Below the pieces are notes generated by a model. It saw only the letters and a program-made list of their open reading frames with translations, was not told the origin of the DNA and ran no database searches. The translations under genes and the position numbers were made by a program. Of a stretch of 64,000 bases of DNA, positions 11,012 through 22,159 are shown piece by piece. Source of the DNA: Schistosoma haematobium (taxonomy: Eukaryota > Platyhelminthes > Trematoda > Strigeidida > Schistosomatidae); contig NC_067195.1 in the NCBI RefSeq assembly GCF_000699445.3, forward strand, positions 10,840,287-10,904,286, written 5' to 3'. Each line of letters opens with the position of its first letter. Positions within the stretch are counted from its first letter, which is position 1.

Positions 11012-11104
<93 letters not shown>
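11012..11104 (+). repeat. (ATA)n microsatellite immediately after the dynein stop codon
   Basis: About 31 uninterrupted copies of ATA begin at the base after the TAG, so the 3' UTR opens with the microsatellite. In every frame it reads only as AAT, ATA or TAA, so it contains a run of stop codons in one frame. Confidence 0.97.
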
Positions 11105-11247
11105 GTCTATTTCTATTTATCTGAATAATTTTTTTTAAATTCGTATACTACCAAACAAATATAATTTTCATATAAGTACATGATAATCATGATCATTATT
11201 CCTTTTATATAACATTTATTCTGACAAAGTCTATTAAAAAGTATATC

Positions 11248-11253
11248 AATAAA
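11248..11253 (+). promoter_or_regulatory. candidate poly(A) signal of the dynein gene
   Basis: An AATAAA hexamer lies 237 nt downstream of the stop, in AT-rich sequence past the microsatellite. It is the first canonical hexamer I see after the stop; its use is inferred. Confidence 0.45.
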
Positions 11254-11760
11254 GATTAAGAATTTTATGTTCGAGTCAATTACAACCTGAAATGAAGTAG
11301 ACATATGTCGATTTCTATACAGAAATAATGATCTGCATTTATACGAACATTTGTACCGTTGATAGATCATGGGTCAATGAATTTTTAATTAACATTATTA
11401 TTAACCCGCTTGTCCCATGGCCCAAGTAATACATTGTAGATAAGTCTAAAAGCATCCGCAATACTGACTTGGACTAAGGGGCGTTAGGAAAGAACGCAAG
11501 GACTTTTCAATGCAGTTATAAATATCAATATCATTAAGTGTATCTATGTTGTATCTGGCGTTGTAAGATATCCTGAGCAACACTATACCATCAATTCAGT
11601 TTGATCACAAACACTATTCATTAAAATTACCCAGTTTGGAGTACAATTTATACAATAAAACAACATACCACAATGAATAAAACGATTGAGAATTCTTGTG
11701 AAACTAAATCTACAATCTACTTGAATAAAGCCATCAATAAGTCATCTACCAACCACGTCA
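11254..11760. other. intergenic, nothing recognised
   Basis: AT-rich sequence without a recognised gene or repeat. The frames at 11113-11370 (-) and 11673-11897 (+) lack any family signature; the second runs into the repeat that follows. Confidence 0.55.
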
Positions 11761-12294
11761 AAACCTATATTGGCCCCCAAATGTACTGGGATGGCCGAGA
11801 GTGGGAAGAGTTAGCTCTCCCTCTTGAAATGCTCTCAAGTGGCCGTGCATATACAGCCACTGCCAGGAAAGTCCTACTCACTGTCTTCTTGCGGTAGGGG
11901 TGTTGTTTACGAAATTGAGAGGATGAAAAGCGAATGTCCGGGACTCTGACCGGGTTGGTGGATATTGAGGACCCACCTGTGGGAGTTGGAAAACCCTGAT
12001 TCCAAATCAATGGTGCACATAGGCTCCAGGATCCTGAGCGAACAAATGAAGTATGAACCAATTGTTGGTCACCGGCTGCTATGAGACTGCATCTTCTGAC
12101 GTTGCTCCACTGCCATGTGGATCAGATCTTTATGTCGAAGGCTCTGGGCGTGGCTCCCTAAGAAAACCACCCGCTTCGGTCTGGGCATCCGGGTAGTATC
12201 ACAGCCCAGACATAAATCAAGTGACTTTTGTGGCGCATATGCATTCGGTACCCTTTTGTACCAAGATTTATATGTTCCAATAAATAAATAAAAT
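11761..12294 (+). repeat. dispersed repeat with an (AATA)n-like tail, class not identified
   Basis: A GC-richer block that contrasts with its AT-rich surroundings. It includes TTGGTCACCGGCTGCTATG, GACGTTGCTCCACTGCCATG and GGCTCTGGGCGTGGCTCCC, and ends in CCAATAAATAAATAAAATG at about 12277-12294. The short A-rich repeated tail suggests a retroposed sequence on the + strand. I did not find a flanking duplication or a reliable protein domain. The 98-codon frame on the - strand (11765-12061) is a by-product. Confidence 0.5.
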
Positions 12295-13365
12295 GAGTTA
12301 AAGGATGAAAATTATATCTTTAAGTGAAGAGACATATACTAAACTTTTGCTTAATCTGGACAGTTCGCAACCCTTCACTTTTATTTAGATTTGATTGTTA
12401 ATACATACTTTAAGCACGAACTGACAAAAATTTAGTAAAACACAGAACGTTATTATCAAATTTTATTTTACGGAAATAACGTAAAGTATGTGGAAATAAA
12501 TGAATTATAATACATACTTATCAACTAAACGTAGAAACATGAAGTGACTGCAAAATTACGATGAACGAATACCGTATTATTTTTCACTATTTCATGAATA
12601 AATCACTTATACGACATAAAATCGACCAGGTAAAAGTTATTTCATATGTAAATAATACTGGTTTGAAGATCAATTAGTTTAGATACAGAATATCAGTGAC
12701 TCAAAACTATCGTGTTAAAGATCAGCATATATTGGATGTGGTTAATTGTAAAAGACTAAATAAATATGTTTAAAATACTTAGTGAAGTTTTCACGCAATA
12801 CGAATTGAAATCCTATATTGTGCTCAAATGGCAGGTTATTTTGCTACAATCTCATCATATACCTTTCCTTTTGTTATGTCATTCCGAGATATAGCAACTT
12901 GGACCGGTGCAACTTTCTGTGAGGCTTTAGAGTGATGTACTTGTTTGTCTATTAGTCATTTAAACTTGCTGTAAGACTTTTACTGCTATTCTCACAGATC
13001 TTCCATGCTGTGAAGCGACACTACAAATAGACTAAACTATTTAGGAACCATTTACCTATAAAAATTGTTGCTCTGGTTGTTAGAAGAGGCATCGACCTCA
13101 TGACTTCAGAAGAATCTCATCTTTCATCGTGGGGCGTCATAATTCTTCCTGCAACTCTCAAGGCAGAGTTTAAATGGTTTAGTTTGTGTAATTTGTGTGG
13201 CGTTTTTCAGCAAGATTTTCTTCTTTGGGATGGGGTTGCCGACCCGATGCCCAGCCCTCCTCCTTTACCCGGGCTTGAGACCGGCAGTAACTCTAGAAGA
13301 GCTACAGGCGGAGAACTACTACAACCATCATCAAAAAGGTATAATTATTTGTAAGCAGTTGTCTA
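12295..13365. other. intergenic, mostly AT-rich
   Basis: No gene recognised. The part 13220-13330 is GC-richer (GGGGTTGCCGACCCG, CCCGGGCTTGAGACCGG) and may belong to the mobile element that begins near 13366, but no coding match was made there. Confidence 0.5.
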
Positions 13366-13707
13366 CGCAAGATACTCAATATCGGTTGACCGGATACCAT
13401 CAGCAACAGCCTACTGTGGGAGAGGAAAAACCAGCTTTCAGATGAAGAGAAAATTAGAGAAAAACGTTGGAAGTGGATAGGACATACATTACGGAAATCA
13501 CCAAACTGCATCACGAGACAAGCCCTAACTTGGAGTCCTGAAGCAAAACGAAAAAGAAAGAGGCCGAAGAACACACTACGTCGGGAATTGGAAGCAGACA
13601 TCAAAAAAATGAATAGCAACTGGAAAGGATTGCCGAGGACAAGGTTGGATGGAGAGTGCTGGTGGGCGGCCTATGCTCTTCCATGAGAGGTAACAGGAGT
13701 AAGTAAT
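13366..13707 (+). mobile_element. 3' end of an RTE-like (SR2-type) LINE, 5'-truncated
   Basis: With small frameshifts, the + strand reads [65 protein letters not shown] and NSNWKGL, then a stop. KRW.WIGH.LR and R.RP..T..RE are conserved C-terminal motifs of RTE-clade reverse transcriptases, and schistosome SR2 is the expected relative. The element closes with GTAACAGGAGTAAGTAA, close to the GTAAG-repeat ends of such elements. The N-terminal domains are absent. The same 3' sequence recurs as a 52-bp insertion at 26257-26308. Confidence 0.75.
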
Positions 13708-14417
13708 TACGAACCATGTGGAAGGACGCTAGAAAGTATTTCCCCTGTCACTGTCGGCACAAACATTAATATAAAAGCTTGCATATGGTTAGAAATCAAA
13801 GTCAGCAATACCGACCAGCATGAATTTATGCTAAATTTTTTGTTCATGTTGATCTGTCTGAATTAGCAAGTCAGTCCCAACGTAAAACCTGTCATGTATG
13901 CACATCAGTTCAAGCTACCATACTCCATTAGGACAGAGAAATGAAACTGTCAGGACAAATCCTAGAACAGTAGAGATAGCTGTAGTATTAACGGTAATAA
14001 AAAAGATTAGGCATCGAAGATACGATTCAAGGAAATATACATTAGTGAAATGAAAATATAAAAAGGTTATGTGAAATTTATAAGCTCAGAATATAGAGCA
14101 AAACAAAGAATGGATGAACCTGTGCCATTACAAACGATTTTGAGTCATCTCATTTAAAGTCTCTAAATACTGGCTACGACAATCATGCGGACTCGTCAGG
14201 TAGTCTACACTTGTTGGAATAGGCCATATTCGATCATTTGTTATCAAATCATAGCTTATCCTTATTTAGGTCGGATTTCGAAAATACGTTATGGATGTGT
14301 AGATTATGTGAAAGCCCTGGTACACGAAAATCTTGGGCCATAGTTTAGAATCAAGAAGTAGATGAATTGGTACAGAATTATTTTAGACATATGATACAAG
14401 AATAAAACAGTTCATTT
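13708..14417. other. intergenic, nothing recognised
   Basis: AT-rich sequence. Around 14185-14215 the segment GGACTCGTCAGGTAG resembles the repeat scrap near 6389; otherwise nothing is supported. Confidence 0.5.
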
Positions 14418-14776
14418 TTAAGAAAATGTACATAGATTTTCTGACGGTGAAGATAAAGGAATTGTACCAGGAACAAAATTCCCAGCTGAACGATATATAG
14501 ATAGCTCTTTTTCACTCAGCTGGTCATAGGAGCTATAAATTTCCGAAGCTTCATATCCCCATTCACGATATTGAGATGACTGCATTTTGATTACTTTTTC
14601 AGTCTGACGGAATGAAAAACCTGTTAAACCAGGTGATATTGGTTTATTATTGGTTTTACTGACAATATTAGTATCAATGTTAGTTAGGCATCTGGTGAGA
14701 TTATTTGACTGACTGTTTGAATATTTTGAGTCAATGGCTTCCTTCAAATCTCTGCGATAGGTATGAGATGAATTGG
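14418..14776 (-). CDS. possible terminal exon of an unrecognised gene on the - strand
   Basis: An open frame of about 119 codons ends at a stop at 14418-14420. It is preceded on the - strand by a good acceptor, TTTTCATTTATTTAG, ending at 14777, and an in-frame stop lies shortly upstream, so it would have to be entered by splicing. The product is polar (rich in Ser, Asn and Thr) with FSFRQTEKVIKMQSSQYREW and ENLCTFS at the end. I recognise no family, and it does not look transposon-derived. No partner exon was found up to 19 kb. It could be a chance frame. Confidence 0.33.
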
Positions 14777-15317
14777 CTAAATAAATGAAAAGTTCAATGT
14801 TATTTCAACTAAAATCACCTAAAAGAATACGCAAGGTTTCAGAGGTATAATCAATTACCAATCGATGAAACAACAATTACGAGGAAACTAAACTACATCT
14901 TACTGATGTTTGTTTAAATGCCAAAACAGGAAATAATACTAAACTGAAGATTTAAGGGTGGACTCATCTGCGTCTCGATCAATAGATATGCAGTCATATA
15001 TTAGGGCTACCTCGCTGACATCCACTGTGGAGCTATTATTTTACAATCATTATGTAATGGAAAGCTGATAGCTGCGCATTAAGCCATCCTTCGATGATGA
15101 CTAACATTATATGTCACGTGGCATTTCTTAAACAGCATTTGAGAGTGAAGAAATGCTAATGAAACATTTAACCTTACAGACTAAGTGATTGTACTATATT
15201 ACAAACCCCTTAGTTTTAGGAAACACTAGCTAACGAAATCTAAACCAACAGATGAACAGAACGTTATGGGCTCAACCCGAACAAAATTCAACAATAAAAG
15301 CTTACGAGCCGATATAT
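14777..15317. other. intergenic or intronic, nothing recognised
   Basis: AT-rich sequence, possibly an intron of the candidate - strand gene. Confidence 0.45.
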
Positions 15318-15472
15318 GTTAGACAACCATTGGAAACGTGGATGCACTGGATGACCGTTTCGCCCTAGTATGGGACTCCTATGTAGCAGACATCCACGAC
15401 CATGCCAGTGGGGACCGAACCCAGGACTATTAGTTTTGCGCGAACACTTAGCTTATTCAGACCATTGAACCG
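15318..15472 (-). repeat. SM-alpha-like SINE relic, best preserved in the window
   Basis: On the - strand it reads from a decayed A-box region (GCTAAGTGTTCGCGC) to a B box (GGGTTCGGTCCCC), then GTGGATG, GGAGTCCCATACTAGGGC, GAAACGG, TCATCCAGTGC and CCAATGGTTGTCTAAC. This is the tRNA-like head and hammerhead-derived body of schistosome SM-alpha SINEs. The conserved CUGAUGA of the ribozyme core is degraded, while the GAAAC box remains, so self-cleavage is unlikely. Confidence 0.65.
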
Positions 15473-16211
15473 GAATCTATTGGTGCACAAATCTAACTTC
15501 GTTCAGATTATTTCGTGATATCAATAAAATTCCACAATTTTCATAACCTCATACTGAAAAAGTTGTCTTTCATATTTCAGTATTTCACCTGATGATATTC
15601 AGTCTTATTATTTGATGTTTTCATACCACTCAAGGATTAACCATCAGCTAAAAGAAATACATAGTTTGATTAGGTATGGATTAGTTTAAAAGCTCACTAG
15701 AATTGAAAATATCATAACACATGAAATATAAACCAAATTTATCTGTTACCACAACTACCATTTATATTGTGTGAAAATGTACATTTGATTCCATTGTGAC
15801 AAGAACCTTGTAGATAAAATTTACAAGGAATAGATCTAAAGTTAAAAAGAGGGCTTTATGTTTAATTAAAGCTCTACAACAAGAAAATAAATGTTTAAAG
15901 CAATGAAATGTATATTATTTGCCCAGCACATTTTATATCATGGATTGTACATAAACCGTACAAAATATCACTTAATAGAATTCATCTGTATTAAACATCC
16001 ACCACTAAATGGGCCAAAATATATGAGCAGACAAAAAACAACAAAGCACCATGTGCAACAATGGAGATTTATGAATTAAAGAATTTACATTTCCAGTCGT
16101 TATATCTATAGAAGTTCAATTGCGACTTGTAAGAATGAGACAGGATACAGAGTGTGAAAATTTCAAGTGATTTGAGCTTTACGGGCCTGGCAAACATGCT
16201 TTAGGTCTTTG
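15473..16211. other. intergenic, nothing recognised
   Basis: AT-rich sequence. The 62-codon frame at 15891-16079 has no recognisable feature. Confidence 0.5.
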
Positions 16212-16293
16212 ATTGAGATCATGAACCGATTGATGTTGGACCACCACCTTTGGAAACCTGGAAGCACTGGAAGGCCGTGCGCATCCACGATCT
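16212..16293 (-). repeat. internally deleted SM-alpha-like SINE relic
   Basis: The segments GAGATCATGAACCGATTGA, GGACCACCACC and AACCTGGAAGCACTGGAAGG match the reverse of the SINE 3' end, and GCGCATCCACGATC matches a more 5' part. The intervening hammerhead-derived region (around GGAGTCCCATA) is missing, so the copy has an internal deletion. The 81-codon frame at 16163-16408 overlaps it and is not a gene. Confidence 0.55.
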
Positions 16294-19073
16294 TTAGGTC
16301 TACTGAGCTGAAGTATGGTGACATGTTATAGACTGAGACCCTAAGTATATCTACTGGTTTTATTATGATAGTATAACCAAAGGTCCTTGAAACGAATCTT
16401 ATCCCCAAGGTTTAACTGAGCAATCAAACACGTTATTAAGTACGCTTATGAGATTATTGATTTAATTTTGGGTATGTAGAAATCAAAAACCTTATTTAAA
16501 TCTGCAAAATGACTCATATACATGGTGAATGATTTAAAGCAATATGGCTCCAAATCTGTCAGTGTTGATTCTTCGTATTCCTTTTAGTTTTACGCTACAT
16601 TTCTTCGTTGCTTCTATAAAACTCCGCTACTGTTAGAGTTCTTATTTTTACAGGCGAGATTATTTTATGGACGAACCAATCAGATTTAGGACAGTGGGTC
16701 TTGCATTTTGGCGCAAAATTCATTCATCCAAACAGTTACATACGGGTGAGGGTAAACTCTACTCTCGTCCTTAATTTCACACTTGTACCAGGCTGCCAGT
16801 TAAAATGAAGCGGGAATTATTATATACAATATTTTAATCCATGATGGAGCGTGTGTTTCGTTATCTGTCGCTTTCGCTGGCTTACATGAAGTAAAGTTTT
16901 CTACAACGAAAATACCACTCCATTATACCACGGACGTATCGAGTGTAGGAAGAAAAATTACAAGACAGCAAACGATATGCCTCCGATTAATTCTATGATA
17001 AAGATTATTACAAAACAACTACAATTGACTACAATACACTTAGATAACTTGACAATGTGGGGTTTATCCCCAACCCTAAATAGCGCTTTAAGATTATGGC
17101 TGATATCGGTTCGTTGTGGAAACCACAACCGTAATTCCAAACTCCAATGTCCAACTGCAAACCTTAGTGTCAATTCCTCACACTAATTTATAACTCACTC
17201 AGCCCTATCAAGTAGGTAGAGTCTGAAGGTCACATAAGGGTCGCCCGAAAGACTCCCGTAAATTATAGCCCCACCACATTTGTTTCAGATACTATGTTGT
17301 CGATATACCCTTGATTATCTTTTTTCACACGCCAAACACCTAATCCAGTGAGGATATGATCTAAGCTAAGCAAAGTACATTACAATCTTTATGATGAGCC
17401 ACATAATAGTGAAAGCAAGGGTAGAATGGTACATATATGAACTCATATTTGAGTGAGTTGACTGAATCGGTACATGCAAACTAATAGTACTTAAGATTAT
17501 TAATACTATCCAGAATTTCAGTGACCTGATATGCTACAGTTAGCCCATAGGTAAGTCGGTAGATAAAAAGTTGATTGCGTAGAAATAAATACAACAGGTA
17601 AAGATGTAGAGACAAATTTTAGTTTATACGAGTTAACACGATTTTCCTCTTAAAAAAGTGGCAGATTCAGATCTTGAATAGGAATCGTGAGCAAACAAAT
17701 TCTGTAAAACATAAGGGTACTCACTTTGAAGTCTGGAACGACTTGTTTTCTGGTAAACAGTGTGAATTAATGCATCGATCGCCATATATGCAACGATTCT
17801 TTAGGTAAAATGGACAGATATGTTTTCCCTGGTTAAAAAAAAGTCATTGTATACAACCTGAGGTTTCGTTAGGATGAAACATTATCAAAAGCATAAAAAA
17901 ATGATTTCAGGATTATTTAAAGTGTAGTTTAGTCGTTTTGTAGTAAGCTGTTATCACTTCATTCTATTAATTGGAATAGTACCTACATGTTTTTATTCGG
18001 CTTTCAGTCGTATCTTTTATGCGACGGTTAAATTCACAGACGTTTCTCGTAACGAGATAGAATGATGGTCGGATTTATGATACATTGTTAAAAATCGAGT
18101 GTTCTGAACACTAAGACAAAGCTCTACTCGCATGACTGAGTCTAACACTTGCTAAAGTAAAACAGGCTGACGTTTTCAATACAGAGGCTAAAATACAGGT
18201 AAAAATCGATATCATTAGTAGCAAAAACTGAAATGGGTGTAAGTGGAAAGATACATAAGATAGACATGGGATTTGAATAGTTTGAAAGCTAAATCTAGCA
18301 AAATACACGTTGAGGCCATAGTATACTGATCATGTTCAATAATTACTAATTGTACCTAAGAACAGACTCCACTACACAGTTTGGAATTTTAGCAACACAC
18401 ATTTATGTAGGAAAAATACTGTGTTTAACAATGTTTTAGAGATTTGACAATAGTCCATTTTATTCGTCCATTTATCATGAAACAGCTAAAACACGAATAT
18501 ATCGCCTAATAACTAGTAGATACATTACTATCTTATGTTACTACATGCTTCTGGCGCAACTCCAAGTCATTTGCCGAATTCCCTACAGCTAATATTATGC
18601 AAACTTACTGCATGTGACTGACCCTGCTGTTGAAATGCCCGCATCTTCAAATATAATATATTTTAATACTTTCCAGTTTGTTTGCTTGTATTCGTATATG
18701 CTACAATAGTGCCTCCACGTATGACATAATGACGGATCTAAAAGAAGACAGAAACATGTGAAGGGATGCATGGTGAGAAATCTACAATTTATTACAGACA
18801 TCTTTGTTACTACATCCATGATTCCCACACTAATTTCCCGTTAATTATCGGTTTTTGCAGCTGTGCAAGTGCATAGTTTGGTAGCTGAGAGAGTTATGAT
18901 TTAGACTGAATGTTGGTATGAACTTCATATAGGATGTAAAAACGACCTTTAGAATGCGTCGTCGTAGAAACTCAAGCAAAACAAACGTATAATAATTAAT
19001 TATCATAATAGTTTTAATACCGCGTGTCTAATTCTGTCATTTACTGATTGATTTAGGCTATGGCTAAACTAAG
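16294..19073. other. 2.8 kb without a recognised feature
   Basis: AT-rich sequence with only short frames on both strands. The part 16640-17200 is slightly GC-richer (for example GGGGTTTATCCCCAACCC near 17060) and could be old repeat debris, but I cannot assign it. Confidence 0.5.
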
Positions 19074-19394
19074 TGTAGCGGTAAATAAATCCCCAAAATA
19101 AATAGCATTAAGTTTTCGACATTGGATGCTGACCATATGTTTTAGTGGACTCATCTAGCTGAAGGCGCTCGGTCAGGCATCCGCACCAGATCACGTGTGG
19201 TAACGCCGTGCTCAACATCAACCGCAATCGCTAGCCAGATTAGATCAGAGAATTCCGATATATTGGTCATCGCCAAATATACTCTTCCGATCTCCTCGAC
19301 TCTGTCTTTTGATTTCTCTTGGTGGGAACGAAATATATTAGAAGGTGTTACTGGTAGAAGCGTTGTCAAACACTGAATACCTGTGACATAATCA
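19074..19394 (+). repeat. 5' LTR, 321 bp
   Basis: Begins TGTAGCGGTAAATAAATCC and ends CTGTGACATAATCA, with the TG...CA termini of retroviral LTRs. It is repeated at 22160-22480 with one mismatch near the 3' end. The 93-codon reverse frame inside it is a by-product. Confidence 0.95.
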
Positions 19395-19414
19395 TTGGTG
19401 AACCCAACGTGATC
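19395..19414 (+). promoter_or_regulatory. primer-binding site, tRNA-Trp type
   Basis: The bases right after the LTR read TGGTGAACCCAACGTGATC from 19396. They match the well-known tRNA-Trp site TGGTGACCCCGACGTGATC of avian retroviruses at all but two positions. From family knowledge, CsRn1-clade fluke elements are primed by tRNA-Trp, which supports this placement. Confidence 0.8.
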
Positions 19415-19575
19415 TGGTACACCTAATTGCAACTGTGAGTCTGTTCTTTTTTGGGATTTTTATATATCATTGCCTTATTTTTTACTTTTTTTAAACATTG
19501 TGATTTTTTTTTAGTGTTTTTTCTTGGATATATATATATTTTCCCCTCGTTCATTATCGTACTTCATACTTCATC

Positions 19576-21714
19576 ATGACTGAACAGACACCTAAAGTAC
19601 TCAAGCTTAAGACTTTGTCCCCACCTTCGTTTCAACTGATGCCTTTCTGGCCCGACAACATCGAAGCCTGGTTTTGCTACGCACAAGCCGACTTTCTGGG
19701 ACACACTATCGATGCTCAAGGCATTCGACCTCTTAGGACCAAAGTGGCGGCCATTCTGGATTACCCAGAACCGACCACCGTCAAGCAATTACGCACGTTC
19801 AACGGCCTGGTAAGTTTCTATAGACGTTTCATACCCAAATGCGCATTACTTATGAAACCTCTGACCGACCAACTTCGTGGAAATGCGAAATCCATTAATT
19901 TGGACGACACCGCACGAAAAGCATTCTCCACAGTTAAGGAACTGATTGCTAAAGCAACAATGCCCGCACATCAGGACACCCGAGCACCCATTAGCATCGC
20001 AGTAGACGCATCCGACTCAGCAATCGGAGGAGTCTTACAACAATGGGTTAACAACTCCTGGCAACCCTTGGCATTTTTCTCTAGAAGGTTGCTAGACACC
20101 GAATCGAGGTACAGCACATTCGGTAGGGAACTCCTAGCTATGTATTGTGCTGTACGGCATTTCCAACACTACATCGAAGGTCGTGAATTCACTCTTTTCA
20201 CGGACCATAAACCGCTCACTTTCTCGTTAAGCTCTCCTTCTGACAAGTACTCTCCTCGTGAGTCTCGACAACTGGACTACATTTCGCAGTTTACTTCAGA
20301 TATTCAACACATCTCTGGAGCAAACAATGTAGTTGCAGACGCTTTATCTCGTATAACTTCCTTGAACAGTTTCCAAGGAATCGACCTTCTTAAACTCGCC
20401 GAGCTTCAAAAAGAAGACAGTGATCTTCAGAACGAGTTATCGTCCACAACACTTAAACTACGCATCAAACAGATGGGAACAGGTAAAGAAACCTTACTTT
20501 GTGACACATCTACAGGTAGGGATCGCCCAATCGTGCCGAAACATTATCGACGCAATGTCTTCAACACATTGCACAAACTTTCGCATCCAGGTGTTCGTGC
20601 AACCATCAAGCTTATAGCAGAAAGGTTTTGCTGGCCTGGAATGAATAAAGACGTGAGGGAGCGGGCGCGCTCCTGTGTAAGCTGCCAAAAATCTAAGGTT
20701 ATCAGACACAATAAATGTCCCTTAGGCTCGTTTAAAACTCCCGATACCCGTTTCGACCATGTTCATCTGGATTTGGTAGGACCTTTACCAGATTCAAATG
20801 GATACTCTTATCTCTTAACCTGCGTTGACCGTTTCACTCGATGGCCAGAAGCAGTACCTATTAAGGACATCACTGCTGAAACAGTGGCTCGCACCTTCGT
20901 CGAACGATGGGTAGCAAACTTCGGTTGCCCTTCAACCATCACTACAGACCGCGGACGTCAGTTTGAATCTGATCTTTTCCGTCGTCTGACCACACTTTTA
21001 GGAATCACTCGCTTCCGAACGACCGCCTACCATCCACAAGCAAACGGGTTGGTAGAACGTTTTCACCGACAACTGAAAGCTTCGCTATCAGCTGCAAACG
21101 TTTCACAATGGACCGACGCTCTTCCACTCGTCTTACTAGGTATCCGCAATGCAGTGAAAGCTGACATTGGATACACTGCGTCTCAACTCGTTTATGGAAC
21201 GACACTTCGACTTCCAGGAGAATTCGTGGATCCTTCATCCTCTTCAATGAGCATGGATCTAACCTCCTACACGAACAGGCTTACAAACGCAATGCGTTCA
21301 GTTAAACCTGCTTTCACTCGACCTCAATCAACTGATGTTTTCGTTCAACCTGACTTACGATATAGTACACACGTTTTCGTTCGTCGAGACTCGCATCGAC
21401 GACAATTCGAATCAGCATACGAAGGACCCTTCAAAGTTCTTCAACGTGAATCTAAGTACTATATAGTCGATAAGAACGGAACAAACGATAGCATCAGCAT
21501 CGATCGCTTAAAAGCAGCGTATTTAGAAGGAAATCCTATCCACGTCGATTTTCCTTCGGTACAATCGAACGACACGACTCCGACACTTACAATACCTCAT
21601 CCGACAACCAACACACACGATGATACTTCGACAGTATCCGAAAATAAACTTAAAACGACGCGTTCTGGAAGAAGGGTGAGATTTCCAGAACATTTAAACG
21701 ACTATTGCACGTAA
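19576..21714 (+). CDS. pol: Gag-start / RT-thumb / RNase H / integrase fusion polyprotein (712 aa)
   Basis: The single ORF starts at the ATG 182 bp after the LTR. Residues 1-40 are a Gag N-terminus ([19 protein letters not shown]). At about residue 39 it passes without a frame break into the RT connection ([26 protein letters not shown]). RNase H follows with acidic residues D144, E185, D210 and D255. Integrase has a zinc finger H333-x3-H337-x29-C367-x2-C370 and catalytic D399, D458 and E494 (35 residues apart, DD35E). A C-terminal YEGPF motif lies near 615-619. Protease and the RT fingers and palm, including the YxDD box, are absent. No stop or frameshift interrupts RNase H or integrase, so those two activities could be kept, while reverse transcription would have to come from a relative. 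The Gag/RT seam has a short shared DF, consistent with template switching at microhomology. Confidence 0.93.
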   Translation: MTEQTPKVLKLKTLSPPSFQLMPFWPDNIEAWFCYAQADFLGHTIDAQGIRPLRTKVAAILDYPEPTTVKQLRTFNGLVSFYRRFIPKCALLMKPLTDQLRGNAKSINLDDTARKAFSTVKELIAKATMPAHQDTRAPISIAVDASDSAIGGVLQQWVNNSWQPLAFFSRRLLDTESRYSTFGRELLAMYCAVRHFQHYIEGREFTLFTDHKPLTFSLSSPSDKYSPRESRQLDYISQFTSDIQHISGANNVVADALSRITSLNSFQGIDLLKLAELQKEDSDLQNELSSTTLKLRIKQMGTGKETLLCDTSTGRDRPIVPKHYRRNVFNTLHKLSHPGVRATIKLIAERFCWPGMNKDVRERARSCVSCQKSKVIRHNKCPLGSFKTPDTRFDHVHLDLVGPLPDSNGYSYLLTCVDRFTRWPEAVPIKDITAETVARTFVERWVANFGCPSTITTDRGRQFESDLFRRLTTLLGITRFRTTAYHPQANGLVERFHRQLKASLSAANVSQWTDALPLVLLGIRNAVKADIGYTASQLVYGTTLRLPGEFVDPSSSSMSMDLTSYTNRLTNAMRSVKPAFTRPQSTDVFVQPDLRYSTHVFVRRDSHRRQFESAYEGPFKVLQRESKYYIVDKNGTNDSISIDRLKAAYLEGNPIHVDFPSVQSNDTTPTLTIPHPTTNTHDDTSTVSENKLKTTRSGRRVRFPEHLNDYCT

Positions 21715-22159
21715 GGCACTTCTCGACATTTTATATTATTTTTAAAAAAAAACAATTTTAATATGCTTATATATTTTTATTTCTATTTAAAAAAAACAAA
21801 ACAAAAAAAACAATTTTTTTAATGCTATTACGTGTTCATGAGTTTATTTTCCATTTTTTTCCGCCGACATTGTGTTTTTACGCACATACGAGTGTATTTC
21901 GACATGCACTTACATTTTCTTTTTCTTTTCCAGGACGGCTGGAAAAGAACGATGACGTTTATGAGGATCCGAAATTTTCATTGTACATTTTCTTTTTTAC
22001 TATGTTGTACCTCCGTCCCATATAGTAAGGAAAGACGACCAGACGCTGCTAAATTTAGTAAGCTATCAGAAGAGTGTTTACCAACGACAAACTCGTTGGG
22101 TTTAAACTTCTGGCTGGCCACGTCTTAGGGTCGTCACTGCCCCACTAGGGGGAGTGATC
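21715..22159 (+). other. 3' untranslated region and polypurine tract of the gypsy element
   Basis: A-rich runs (21740-21810) follow the stop. The region ends with CCCCACTAGGGGGAGTGATC directly before the 3' LTR; AGGGGGAG at 22146-22153 is the likely polypurine primer of plus-strand synthesis. Frames here are short and unrecognised. Confidence 0.7.

Noticed and set aside
11765..12061. 98-codon frame on the - strand in the dispersed repeat
   Set aside because: No recognisable domain, and it lies antisense to the A-tailed repeat.
19151..19432. 93-codon reverse frame over the 5' LTR (and its 107-codon twin at 22237-22560)
   Set aside because: Antisense of the LTR, duplicated only because the LTR is duplicated.
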